DNA from: Vittaforma corneae ATCC 50505
Taxonomy: Eukaryota; Microsporidia; Nosematidae
DNA: 64,000 nucleotides
Direction of reading: 5' to 3'
Assembly (NCBI RefSeq): GCF_000231115.1
Contig: NW_006889841.1
Coordinates: 13,606 to 77,605 of the forward strand
The notes beneath the pieces were generated by a model. The model did not search any database. It was not told the origin of the DNA and saw only the letters and a program-made list of their open reading frames with translations. The position numbers and the translations under genes were made by a program. This document shows, one piece after another, positions 36,625 through 46,381 of this stretch. Every line of letters starts with the position of its first letter. Position 1 is the first letter of the stretch.

Positions 36625-38025
36625 CTATTTTCTCGTTTCATGAAGTTGATGTCCCTGCCCTTTCCACAATGGTTTGTTTACAACTGTGTTAATAAAATAC
36701 TTCGATGAAATAGACCTTTTGAATTCCTCGAGTTCTTGCGAGCTGGAATGCTCAGAGTATCTAAAATAGACTATTTCAATCCCTTTTTTTATATTTTTCC
36801 CATCCATTCTGCTGTATGTTTTGTATTCTTGCTTTTCTTTCCAGCCTGACCCACACAACACAATAATTTTGTCAGCATATATTTTTGAAGCAATTTCGTT
36901 TAGTTTGCGCAAATCAGCAGTACTGATGACTTTGACGGGTGCTTCTTCAGTTGTGATGCGATCAAAGGGTTTAAGTCGCAACGATCCAGTGCTATTGTCC
37001 AAACCACAGCCGGACACTGAAAAAGACTCGTCATAAAGCCTTAGGCTGTCGCAGTCCACATTTTTAGCATTTTCTTTAAACAGTATATGAGCTTTATTTC
37101 GAATCGGACACGAGATGTTCAATGCACTTTCGCATAGAGTGGCTTTAAAGTTGACTTGTTCTAAAAGTTCGGTGTGCTCATTTTTATATTTGACTATTTC
37201 TGGCGGCTCCAGGCTCATTTTTGTCTTCCTAAATGCGCCTTTCTTTTGGATTGTCCGAAGCGTTCTTGTCAGCGTTACACTTTTAACGAATCCAAATGTC
37301 TTTGTACTCATTCTCCTCTCATTCACTATTTCTGCCACATCTCTATTGATTTTATCGACTGTGTATCTACTGTAGCACTTGTAAATATCATACTTGTCCT
37401 CGGTGACTTGGACTTTCTCGTTAAGATATTCAGCAATGGACAAAAATATCTTTTCCTTTCCAATGCGGTATGTGCAACATAGGACACAAACATTTAGTCT
37501 GCACAGTCTATTATCTTGATCAAGCCTTTGCAGAATTTTTGAAATAGCCTCTTTTTGCGATGGAAATGAAATGAAGTTTTGATATGTATTGTCAAGATAC
37601 ACACATTTAAAGCTGATATCAAGAGTGTGGTATACTTTGCAATACCTGAAGTCACCAGTATGCAGGACAAATTGATTGTTTATCAGAAATATAAAGCACA
37701 CAGCACCAGGGCAGTGGTTGGCCTCAATGAGCCGAACTACGAAACTACCAAAGTCATAGCTTGTATACATTTCAAGCCCAACTGCCTTTGCACCAAGTGC
37801 TGCACATACAAGCTCTGACGTGGTTTTTGAACAGAATACTGGAAACTCAAAGGACTTGTTCAGTTTTGTGTAGTGGTCGGCGTGAAAGTGGGAAAGAAAA
37901 TAGTGCGTGCAATTAGTTATTTTAAGATCAAAGCAGTCTACAGTTATTGTCGAATCAAGTATTCGCTTGCAAACCGGGACTTCTGAGATGTCCGTTTGAT
38001 CCTGGTTCTTCAGAGATTTCCTCAT
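36625..38025 (-). CDS. PSO2: SNM1/PSO2-family DNA nuclease (metallo-beta-lactamase/beta-CASP fold)
   Basis: A 466-residue metallo-beta-lactamase-fold nuclease. The metal motif HxHxDH appears as 'FLSHFHADHYTKL'; 'RLIEANHCPGAVCFIF' and 'FVLHTGDFRYC' are the next conserved motifs of the SNM1/Artemis/Apollo group. The beta-CASP part follows from about residue 165 ('VCVLCCTYRIGKEKIF'), and a late 'YFRYSEHSSSQELEEF' holds the conserved C-terminal His. The family repairs interstrand cross-links (Pso2), processes hairpins (Artemis) or trims telomere ends (Apollo); which applies here is unknown. No N-terminal zinc finger of Pso2 is present. The start at 38025 has CCC upstream. Confidence 0.88.
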   Translation of the reverse strand: MRKSLKNQDQTDISEVPVCKRILDSTITVDCFDLKITNCTHYFLSHFHADHYTKLNKSFEFPVFCSKTTSELVCAALGAKAVGLEMYTSYDFGSFVVRLIEANHCPGAVCFIFLINNQFVLHTGDFRYCKVYHTLDISFKCVYLDNTYQNFISFPSQKEAISKILQRLDQDNRLCRLNVCVLCCTYRIGKEKIFLSIAEYLNEKVQVTEDKYDIYKCYSRYTVDKINRDVAEIVNERRMSTKTFGFVKSVTLTRTLRTIQKKGAFRKTKMSLEPPEIVKYKNEHTELLEQVNFKATLCESALNISCPIRNKAHILFKENAKNVDCDSLRLYDESFSVSGCGLDNSTGSLRLKPFDRITTEEAPVKVISTADLRKLNEIASKIYADKIIVLCGSGWKEKQEYKTYSRMDGKNIKKGIEIVYFRYSEHSSSQELEEFKRSISSKYFINTVVNKPLWKGQGHQLHETRK

Positions 38026-38418
38026 CCAAAACACAATGGGAAGTGCAAGTTTTAGAACTTAAACTAGAGGCCGAGTAGAATGTCTGATAAGCCAACTCCT
38101 ATTCGTTTATAGATGGCATCAGCTACTTTGAAATACGCAAAACAGCGATAGGATCCAGGAACTTTCTTAATGGAATTACATACATATCACCTGATCCGTA
38201 CTTTTATTCCAGTACCAGAGGCTAGAAGCTATAGAAGCCCAGGACTAAGCAATGATAGACCTGTAAATAACCATTCTTTTAATGAAAGATTCTAATGCCA
38301 TCTCGGCTAATGGGAGAGTATAGAGTAGATCTTCAAGCAAGTCAAAACCACAGTTGCAACACTCACCATAATTTATTGAAAAACTAACACACAGGCCCCA
38401 GCCATAACAGTATCTGTT
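38026..38418 (-). other. 393-base spacer
   Basis: Upstream of the SNM1-family gene. Nothing beyond A+T-rich sequence is recognised. Confidence 0.5.
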
Positions 38419-39348
38419 CTAGTCAATGTAAGGTTCTAGTTTTGAGTAGATCTCCGAATATGGAGTATCATTCTGTATTATATTATTAACAATCTGCTTA
38501 AATACCTTGTTAAGAGATCTTCCCTTCCGATAGTTTATCAAAGGCATCATCAAACGGTACTTTGGTGGCTCGAGTTTTGATGCCTCTTCAATATATTCTT
38601 TTACAACTTGCTTCATATTAATGTTAGCGCTGCACATTTGCACAAATATTCTAACATTATCCCAGGCATGTCTGCCAATCATTATCCCATCTAAGTTCCG
38701 CACTATTTCCATTCCATCTTCCCTTATTCCTCCATTCAAACTTATAAAAAGATGGGGGAAGAGGGCTTTAATATCGTAAACATATTGGTATGCCAGTGGC
38801 GGGACGTTTCTATTCTGTTTTGGATTGAGTCCGTGCAGCCAGCACTTTCTGGCATGCACATAGAACCTAAAGCAGGGTGTATTCTCAGATATATACCTTA
38901 TAAAATCCTTGAAGAATTCAAAAGAATCATTCTCATCGACGCCCGTACGAATCTTCAATGATAAAACTGCCCCAGTGTTGTTATGAACTGCATTGACTAT
39001 CTCAGCCACTCTTTCCTTTTCCAGCATCAGAATGGCACCAAATTTACCAGACTGCACTCTATCTGAGGGACATCCACAGTTAAGATTAAAGCGTCTCCAG
39101 CCCATTTTCTGTAATATTTTAACGCTCTCGGCTATTTCCTCCGGATTTGATCCTCCAATTTGTACTACTGTTTTATCTTCTGGGCTTCCCAGAATGAACT
39201 GGAGCCTCTGATTCGTGACATTTACAACAGTCGACGATACAATCATTTCAGTGAAAAGTACAACATCGGGAGATGTCTTTCTGATCAACATTCTGAAATA
39301 TGGTGTTGTTATCTTTAGCATAGGAGCCAGACTGATTTCGATGACCAT
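38419..39348 (-). CDS. dusA: DusA-type tRNA-dihydrouridine synthase
   Basis: A 309-residue flavoenzyme that reduces uridines in tRNA D-loops. The fold start 'ISLAPMLKITTPYFRML' and 'LFTEMIVSS' is the Dus N-terminus. 'VVQIGGSNPEEIAESVK', the catalytic-Cys motif 'NLNCGCPSDRVQSGKFGAIL', 'HARKCWLHGLNPKQNR', 'PPLAYQYVYDIK' and 'FPHLFISLNGGI' match bacterial DusA, including the segments that distinguish DusA from eukaryotic Dus1-Dus4. The late 'LDGIMIGRHAWDNV' is also DusA-like. Fungi normally carry Dus1-4, so this looks like a bacterial-type gene (plant-plastid-type copies are also known). The start ATG at 39348 and the neighbours give no sign of an inserted element; base composition looks like the rest. 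Confidence 0.9.
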   Translation of the reverse strand: MVIEISLAPMLKITTPYFRMLIRKTSPDVVLFTEMIVSSTVVNVTNQRLQFILGSPEDKTVVQIGGSNPEEIAESVKILQKMGWRRFNLNCGCPSDRVQSGKFGAILMLEKERVAEIVNAVHNNTGAVLSLKIRTGVDENDSFEFFKDFIRYISENTPCFRFYVHARKCWLHGLNPKQNRNVPPLAYQYVYDIKALFPHLFISLNGGIREDGMEIVRNLDGIMIGRHAWDNVRIFVQMCSANINMKQVVKEYIEEASKLEPPKYRLMMPLINYRKGRSLNKVFKQIVNNIIQNDTPYSEIYSKLEPYID

Positions 39349-39691
39349 GGCCAGTTATTTCGGGAGCTGGGGCTGAAATGAAAAAAATAAAAGCTGTCAG
39401 ATGACAGTTATTCTTGTCCATGCACAATACTAATAAACTATTTTTATTTATTGCAAGGCCATCTTCTCGGCTTCAATGTTGGGCATATTTACTTGCGCAT
39501 AGCTGATCTAATCTAGTTCTGATGCATGAAGTCTCAATAATAAAAGCATATTGAAAAACTAAGGCGAGGGTTGTCTAAAATAAAGGACTGAATACGCATA
39601 TTAGCATCTTAAATTGACCATCAATTTAATACTTAACTAGCCATAGAATACTGCACAGTATTGGCCTTGCTGGCTGTGAAGATTTACTTGC
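39349..39691 (-). other. 343-base spacer
   Basis: Between the Dus gene and the BRE1 3' end. No gene or repeat recognised. Confidence 0.5.
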
Positions 39692-41161
39692 CTAGAAATA
39701 TACTTTCTTAACATCATTTGAATTAAACTCTATTTGACAGCTTGGACACTTCCTTTGTCTTGCTTTGAGCCTGCTATTCAGACAAGAATCGCAAAACGTA
39801 TGCATACACTTGGAAATAACACTATTCTTGATATTTGTGTCACACAAAGAGCATCGTAGAACCTTCTTGTACCGTTCAACCTCCTCAATAATGTCAATGT
39901 CTGCCGTACATAAACCTTTATAAGTCTCGCATATCCTTTTAATATCACCGTACTCCACCTGAAGTGCCCTAATATCGCTTTTTATCTCAAATAGTTCACT
40001 CTGTGCCTGTCTGTAAGCAATATTGATGGTATTAACTTCATTTTCAAGTATTCTAATATTGGACTGCAATGTTGTTAGCAAAACCTTATAGTCATTGATC
40101 TTCCTGTCCTTTTCACAGGACTGAATATCAAAGTTGGTAATCTTCTCCTCAAGGCTCCTTGTTTCATTTAGAAGAGTATCTTTCCATTCACCTAGTCTTC
40201 TCTTCTCCCTTTCAACATACTGCTTGCTATCTTCTAAGGCCTTGATCTTACATTTCAGATTAATGTTTTCGGTCCTGTGCTCCGAGGCATTTCTTAGTGA
40301 TTCTGACAGGCTTTCTTCGAGCTTCTTGTTTGCAGCCAAAATTTGATCATAGGCTGTTGTTATGTTTTCAAGCTCTTCCATCAGTGCATTCTCAGTATCA
40401 TTTGTGTTTACTAATTTTTCTGTGGTTCCTCTAATCCTTATCTTGCTTTCATAGTCTGAGATAAGCTGTGTAAGAGCCTCAATTCTCTGCTCTAGAACAT
40501 TATTCTTTTCCTGTAACACAGATAGCTCCCTTTCAAGCTCTGCATTCAACGTCTTGAACTTTATTAGCTCTTGTTCAGAATCAATAGATTTCTGAATATC
40601 TAGCAGAAAATCTCTATTGATGAGAGGAGGGCTTCTCTTATTGGTAATATCTGAAAGCCTTTTGTTGGAGTCTTTTAAAATATTACAGGACTCCTTTTGT
40701 ATTTGAAGCTGATTTTCTAGGTCTTTTATTTTGCTTTTGCATCCTTCAAGTTCAGAACTCACCTTAAAAAGCTCTTTGTTTTTCGTTTCAATAATCTTTT
40801 CCAAGGTTTCCGACCCATTGCTGTTTAAAACAGACGTTTTGATTCTTTTTCTCTCTTCGGAAAGCTTGGAGTTCATGCTTCTCATTTCCTCTAGCTCATT
40901 CTCAAGATTGTAAATTCTGTCATTTCTTTCCTTCAGGACAGTCTGGAGGTCTTTCTGTCCCCACATATTTTTTACTTCAACATTTGACGAGTTTTCTGAG
41001 TCAAGCATTGGCTGTGTTCTAAGGTCTTCCAGGAGATTGGAAAGGAGAATTTTCTGTTTGGAATAGATTCCATTGGTGCTGAGCATGGTTTCCAATTGCA
41101 GGATGCATTCCTTAAATTTCTTTTTGAATCTCTTGTCATGCAATCTACTTGACTTTGCCAT
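39692..41161 (-). CDS. BRE1: BRE1-type E3 ubiquitin ligase (histone H2B)
   Basis: A 489-residue protein made almost entirely of coiled coil (about 60-430), ending in a RING finger: 'LRCSLCDTNIKNSVISKC' then 'HTFCDSCLNSRLKARQRKCPS' in two parts, with 'FNSNDVKKVYF' at the end. That C-terminal RING with 'RQRKCP.C...F..NDV' is the Bre1/RNF20 signature. Bre1 with Rad6 ubiquitylates histone H2B and couples transcription to H3K4 and H3K79 methylation. The protein is shorter than yeast Bre1 (700). I start it at 41161 (MAKSSRLHD), with CCC four bases upstream on the coding strand. Divergent from TAF2. Confidence 0.9.
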   Translation of the reverse strand: MAKSSRLHDKRFKKKFKECILQLETMLSTNGIYSKQKILLSNLLEDLRTQPMLDSENSSNVEVKNMWGQKDLQTVLKERNDRIYNLENELEEMRSMNSKLSEERKRIKTSVLNSNGSETLEKIIETKNKELFKVSSELEGCKSKIKDLENQLQIQKESCNILKDSNKRLSDITNKRSPPLINRDFLLDIQKSIDSEQELIKFKTLNAELERELSVLQEKNNVLEQRIEALTQLISDYESKIRIRGTTEKLVNTNDTENALMEELENITTAYDQILAANKKLEESLSESLRNASEHRTENINLKCKIKALEDSKQYVEREKRRLGEWKDTLLNETRSLEEKITNFDIQSCEKDRKINDYKVLLTTLQSNIRILENEVNTINIAYRQAQSELFEIKSDIRALQVEYGDIKRICETYKGLCTADIDIIEEVERYKKVLRCSLCDTNIKNSVISKCMHTFCDSCLNSRLKARQRKCPSCQIEFNSNDVKKVYF

Positions 41162-41691
41162 TAATGGGCTTAAAAAAAGCAAAAAAATAGAGACAAATGA
41201 CGGAGAAGATGGTCTGGTAAATGTCCTTTGGATCTAAAGTTGGCTACTGCATATTGATTGCATATTTATATTACACTTGCTTTTATAGTGGTTTTGATGA
41301 TCTTATCAAGCAAACAAAAGTACAAATGGAAAAAATAAGGGCATAAAATAGAATGGCTAAGAATGTAAAATATGGTTCACATAAAGTGGGATAGAAACAC
41401 AGCAATATGCATGACTGCAACACCCAACCTGTCCTTCGCCAAAAGGCCGATATAGAATCAATATTGGATAATAAAGTTGACACAGAAGTGACAAATTAAT
41501 ATAGAAAGTTTTCTCTTGACTGTAGTTGGCCAGGAAGATCCGTCTTCTGACAAATAAACTAAGGCTTTGGTATAGAATGCTACCGCAGAATATTACTTTG
41601 AATGTAAATTGAGACTATCTAAATATCATCGCATGCCCTCTGTAAATAAATTTTTTAGATCTCTGTTCATTGTTCTTTCTCCATACCCTCC
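41162..41691. other. 530-base divergent spacer between BRE1 and TAF2
   Basis: A minus-strand frame at 41283-41483 starts on GTG and has hydrophobic stretches, but no start signal or family match, so it is not called. CCC at 41686-41688 precedes the TAF2 ATG. Confidence 0.5.
41686..41688 (+). promoter_or_regulatory. CCC start-proximal signal (TAF2)
   Basis: CCC three bases before the ATG at 41692. Confidence 0.55.
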
Positions 41692-44600
41692 ATGAAAGTT
41701 ACACATCAAAAAAATGTATACTACTTGGATTTGAATAAAAACCTGTACCGAGGATATGTTGAAACCTCTCTTTCCAGGGAAAGCCATGAAAAGTACATTA
41801 CATACAAGTCTTCCCATCTGGAAATTGAAGAGGTGATCTTACTGGAGACTTCTGAGCCAATGGAAATTGAACACTACAACACAAAACACACAAAGGATAA
41901 AGCTAAGAATGCAAAGCTGGGAGCAAAGATTAAAATAAGAAAAAACCCAAATATTTATGGCGCCACGTCTAAGCACTCTGCTGACCTAAGCATCCTTAAT
42001 CCAAATGCTAATTTGTCTACTAGAAATAATGATTTTTCATGCATCACCACTTTATACAACAATGACACGAGTAATAACAGCACAGTGATGGATACCAGTG
42101 ACATGGTGGCGGTTAACAACGATGCCGGCGAATTGGCTTTTTTTGATGCCAAAGCATTCATACATGATGCATTTAGAATTAAAATACCTGAGAACTGTCT
42201 AGATTCCAATATAAAAGTAAGGATCGTATTCAAGCCATCTCCCGATAATCCGGCTATTCTCTGGTATAGGCCAGTCTCAAATAAAGATAAACACAAAGAG
42301 GTAGTTGCATGCAATTTTTACAATAACTCTTCCAGTGCTGCACCATACATAGACACCATCACCAATGTTGATCTGTACTATGTTATTCCTAACATTGAGG
42401 AGGTTAAGGTAGTTAGTTCTGGATCCTTTAAATCAATAAAGGAGGAGGACAAAATGATTATTTACCTTTACAGCGCCTTTTCCCACCCAAAATACTTTAT
42501 GTTTGCTGTCGGAACCTACAACCAAAGTGATATATTCAATGATAACGATCAGAGAAAGATGCTTATACCCTATATTATGACAGCAGAGGGCATATCAACA
42601 GATCACTCTGAAGTTCAGAACGACCTTCAAGCTCTTATTAAGTATATAGAGGGATTCACCAAGACCCAGGAGCTTTCTACCTGCAATATTGTGTTTAGCC
42701 TCATCGATGTTGAAAATCTTGTTGCCAAGAATATGGTTGTTCTTAAATACACCTATCTTCCCTCTCAAAGAGACATTGAAATGGCATATTTTCTGAAGAA
42801 GATTCTGTCAGAGTCTCTTTGCCAGCAGGTATACCACTTTCTTAACTGGAGCGCTTATGATTCTTGGATTTATTTTGGATTTTCAGGATACCTTAGCGAC
42901 TATTGTATTCGCTATCTTCTTGGAAACAATGAATTTCTTTATAACTATTTTGAAGATAAGCAGTTTGTGGTCAACGAAGATGTTCATGAGTATCCTCTTT
43001 TCTACACTTTTAGAAAAGAAAGTGAGGTGCATTCCGAATTTTTTAGAAAGAAAGCTAGACTTGTGTTTCACTCGATGGAAGCCAATCTTAGCTTTGCATT
43101 CCTTCAGAAGATATCAGATGAGCTAATAGAGCTGCGAAGCGTAGCAAAGGACAGTGGCAGTGCATCTAGCAATTCAAGCAATGCTAACAGTAACATTGAT
43201 GTGCCAACATCCAATAATAGTATTAACAATGGTGCCAATGACAGCAGCAATACTCACAGCATATGGGCCATTAGCAATGCTGAAATATCCTCTCATACTA
43301 CCTTTCAAGACCTCAAAAGATGTTTCACACCCCGGTTTATTAAAATAGTCAAAGATGCCACAGGCAAAGATCTCAGATCCTTCTTTGATTTCTATGTATT
43401 CAGGCCTGGGCTCATGCGGGTTAAGCTTCAGTTCCAAATAAATAAAAAGAAGAACAGCGTTAAGGTTAATGCATCCTACACATCCACATCCCTCTTGCCT
43501 GGTGCAAACAAGAGACTGCTTGGCAATGTAGATATCAAATCTGTAGAATTGGAGGGTGGCTTTGACCATTCCATTGCTTTTGGAAACGAGAATGTATTCT
43601 ACTACCATACGAGAACAAAAAAGAAGAAAAAAGATGATGAAGAGGAAACAATGCCTTTACTTTACATACGTGTAGATCCTAAGAGATTGAATATATTTGA
43701 GTATACAGTAGAACAGCCCGACTACATGCACATTGAGCAGCTACAAGACAAAAGTGTTATAGGACAGCTAGAGGCCATTTACAATCTGGGGACAAAGCCA
43801 TCACTCTCCTCCTGCGAGGCTCTTGAGAGGCTTCTCGATAATTTCCACATATTCTATAAGATCAGAGCAAAGATAGCCTATATCCTCAGATCAATCAAAA
43901 TTGAGGACTATGATGGTCTTCAAAGAATCATTCAGTATTTTATAAGAACCTACTGTGTTCCTAATTCTACTATTTTGAAGAGTAACGAGTTTGGGCTTAT
44001 TTCCTACTTCATTCAAAAGCATCTTGTTGATAGTATTTCTCAAATCAACTTTAAAGAAGAGTGTGTGATTTCAAACTCTAAAATAGTCTTGGCCTTCTTG
44101 GAAAACATTCTAAAATTCAACGACAATTCTCTGAGCCAATTCGAGGATTCATGGTATGTTGCTAATGCCATTAACTTATTTTGTATCCACACATGCTTTC
44201 TAATGTGCTATAACTCGCCCGCTTCAGAGTCTGAACGAGTGATAAACAGCATTGCATTTAGCAGTGGAAACGATGTGGATTTTGGTGATGTTGTGGGTCA
44301 TATTGACAGCACGTTTCATAAAAATATTAACTACACTGCTAATTATGCATATGACACTATTAGAACCAATTTTAATGAAGCTGAAGTTGCCAACATGAAT
44401 ACTAGTATCAATAAGAGTGATAAGAATAATGCAAACTGCGAACAGCTGTTAAGCAGATGCATCAGTGAGCTAGAAAGATTCAGAATTTCCGACATGGTGT
44501 TCCCTTCCAACAATAACATTATCACTAAAATTTGTATTCTTTCTTACATTAGATTGGCTTTTTATAACAAAGTAAGCATCAAACGATCTACCCTGGAAAA

Positions 44601-46206
44601 TCTCTGCAGGTACCCAAATCTGCATTCTGTCAGGTTTGTTGCTATTGAAGGGCTCATTCTTCTCTTCTCTGACGCTCTTCCCTTTGTGCTGTCCTTGGCA
44701 TTAGAAGAGACATCCTTTGTTGCCAAATCAATACTTGGAATTATCCTTAGAATAATGCTTTTAAATCTAAGAGTGCATTTACTAGATACAAATGAATATG
44801 AAGTGAATTTAACAGAAAGGTTGAGAGTATGCCTTTCTAAATGTACCGAAACTCTTTACAGCATATACAAACATCATCCATTCCATGTTGGCATAGCAGA
44901 TCTGGTCCAGAAGATGTTTTCAATGATTGAGGGTAAGTTTCTTATCCTCTCTGACTATTCAGAATATATTATTTCTAAATACGACTATGCCAGAGAGAAT
45001 GACAATAGACTTTCCATTCTCAAAATGCCTTCTGCCACAAAGAGGATTAGAATCAGCAATTTCCAGGAACTGAGGATTGCTGCTTTTGAGGAATCCTATA
45101 CGTTGAGACTCCCCAGAATAAAGAACTTTAGAAGCAAAACCATTAAGGATTCTGTCCCACTGTTCAAATGCTTAAAGATAAGGCTGACTCCTCCACGATA
45201 TTTAGTCAAGCACACAAACGAATACATTATACGATTCAAAATAAAGAAAACTAAAATTAGGGTAAAGAAGAGTGACATTGCACTAATGCTTATAAATAAG
45301 TATAGAGAAAACAAGGGGTCCGAGAAGATAGATGAGTGCATTTCGAAAAGTAAGCCTACAGGATTTTTCCAGTGGGATCCACTGACGTCAGATCAGATTC
45401 TAGAAGTTGTGCATACCCATAAAATGCCTGCAGATGGCCAAGATGAAATAGCCACTAATTTGACTTATGTTCAGGTGTTCCAGGAAGTAGAAAAGTCTCT
45501 GATTTTTGTCCTTAGCTACAATCTAGTCGTAAGCAAGATGTATCAAACAGCTAAGTCCCTTTACAGCTACATTGAGTATGTCTTCTTGAACAATGCGTTT
45601 ATCAAAGAGAAGATACGTCCTATGACTGAGGAGAGTAGGAGAATATGTGGAGGTTTCCTAGAACGACTAAAAGACAACCCCTCATATGCAGCCTTTTGCT
45701 ACCCTGTTGATACCACGGAGCTTAAGAACTATGCCGATATTGTACGGCATCCTGTCAGCTTCCATGATATTGAAGCGAATCTGTCTGTCTACCAGAGCAT
45801 AGATGCTTTTATAATTAGTCTTGAAAGGATATGCTCCAATTGTCTTAAGTACAATGATTCGAGGTCTGTGATAGCTGGGATGGCACAGCAGCTTCAGAAA
45901 GAGATAGACAGCTTTAAGAAAGAACAGACCTCAATTTTTGAGTCTCCTTTGATTAATTCTGTTGATGTTATAAGGAATATTATTGCCTCCTTTAACATTG
46001 AACATCTATTTGACTCCACCATTCAGAATATTGCAGAAATACGGTCCTGGGGAGACCTGGAAAATGAGTTAAACAGACTAAAGAAGAAATACTCAAGAAC
46101 CAGTCATAATGGAAAGCTAATCACTAGCTCAATAAGATTAATAAAAGAACAATTGAAGAACTGGTTTCTATATGATGGGGTGAGGGTGCTTATGATGCCA
46201 GAATGA
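41692..46206 (+). CDS. TAF2: TFIID subunit TAF2 with C-terminal bromodomain
   Basis: A 1504-residue protein. Residues about 160-640 follow the M1-aminopeptidase-like layout of TAF2: 'LYYVIPNIEEVKVVSSGSF', 'WIYFGFSGYLSDYCIRYLLGNNEF' in two parts, and 'FIKIVKDATGKDLRSFFDFYVF' leading to 'VKLQFQINKKKNSVKV'. The zinc-binding HExxH of true peptidases is absent, as in all TAF2. Helical repeats follow. At about 1320-1405 lies a bromodomain ('CYPVDTTELKNYADIVRHPV', then 'ICSNCLKYND', which keeps the acetyl-Lys-binding Asn of 'YN'). Yeast and human TAF2 lack one. An Asn/Ser-rich insertion sits at about 485-520. TAF2 contacts the Inr of core promoters. CCC precedes the start. Confidence 0.88.
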   Translation: MKVTHQKNVYYLDLNKNLYRGYVETSLSRESHEKYITYKSSHLEIEEVILLETSEPMEIEHYNTKHTKDKAKNAKLGAKIKIRKNPNIYGATSKHSADLSILNPNANLSTRNNDFSCITTLYNNDTSNNSTVMDTSDMVAVNNDAGELAFFDAKAFIHDAFRIKIPENCLDSNIKVRIVFKPSPDNPAILWYRPVSNKDKHKEVVACNFYNNSSSAAPYIDTITNVDLYYVIPNIEEVKVVSSGSFKSIKEEDKMIIYLYSAFSHPKYFMFAVGTYNQSDIFNDNDQRKMLIPYIMTAEGISTDHSEVQNDLQALIKYIEGFTKTQELSTCNIVFSLIDVENLVAKNMVVLKYTYLPSQRDIEMAYFLKKILSESLCQQVYHFLNWSAYDSWIYFGFSGYLSDYCIRYLLGNNEFLYNYFEDKQFVVNEDVHEYPLFYTFRKESEVHSEFFRKKARLVFHSMEANLSFAFLQKISDELIELRSVAKDSGSASSNSSNANSNIDVPTSNNSINNGANDSSNTHSIWAISNAEISSHTTFQDLKRCFTPRFIKIVKDATGKDLRSFFDFYVFRPGLMRVKLQFQINKKKNSVKVNASYTSTSLLPGANKRLLGNVDIKSVELEGGFDHSIAFGNENVFYYHTRTKKKKKDDEEETMPLLYIRVDPKRLNIFEYTVEQPDYMHIEQLQDKSVIGQLEAIYNLGTKPSLSSCEALERLLDNFHIFYKIRAKIAYILRSIKIEDYDGLQRIIQYFIRTYCVPNSTILKSNEFGLISYFIQKHLVDSISQINFKEECVISNSKIVLAFLENILKFNDNSLSQFEDSWYVANAINLFCIHTCFLMCYNSPASESERVINSIAFSSGNDVDFGDVVGHIDSTFHKNINYTANYAYDTIRTNFNEAEVANMNTSINKSDKNNANCEQLLSRCISELERFRISDMVFPSNNNIITKICILSYIRLAFYNKVSIKRSTLENLCRYPNLHSVRFVAIEGLILLFSDALPFVLSLALEETSFVAKSILGIILRIMLLNLRVHLLDTNEYEVNLTERLRVCLSKCTETLYSIYKHHPFHVGIADLVQKMFSMIEGKFLILSDYSEYIISKYDYARENDNRLSILKMPSATKRIRISNFQELRIAAFEESYTLRLPRIKNFRSKTIKDSVPLFKCLKIRLTPPRYLVKHTNEYIIRFKIKKTKIRVKKSDIALMLINKYRENKGSEKIDECISKSKPTGFFQWDPLTSDQILEVVHTHKMPADGQDEIATNLTYVQVFQEVEKSLIFVLSYNLVVSKMYQTAKSLYSYIEYVFLNNAFIKEKIRPMTEESRRICGGFLERLKDNPSYAAFCYPVDTTELKNYADIVRHPVSFHDIEANLSVYQSIDAFIISLERICSNCLKYNDSRSVIAGMAQQLQKEIDSFKKEQTSIFESPLINSVDVIRNIIASFNIEHLFDSTIQNIAEIRSWGDLENELNRLKKKYSRTSHNGKLITSSIRLIKEQLKNWFLYDGVRVLMMPE

Positions 46207-46381
46207 ACAGTAAATTGCCGTATTTGTTCTTTTTATACAGACCATCCTTAGATTAACATTACTTTGTATTCTGTGCACTTTTATAACCGCTTCTGCTTCC
46301 CCACAGCGTCTACATGCATGGCATCTTGATAGCTACGACTATTTTTTCCTCGTTTTAAACCCACATAAGCAGAAGAATACT

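Noticed and set aside
41283..41483. 66-codon hydrophobic minus-strand frame in the BRE1-TAF2 spacer
   Set aside because: No ATG, no start signal, and no match to small ER or GPI-pathway proteins I could recall.
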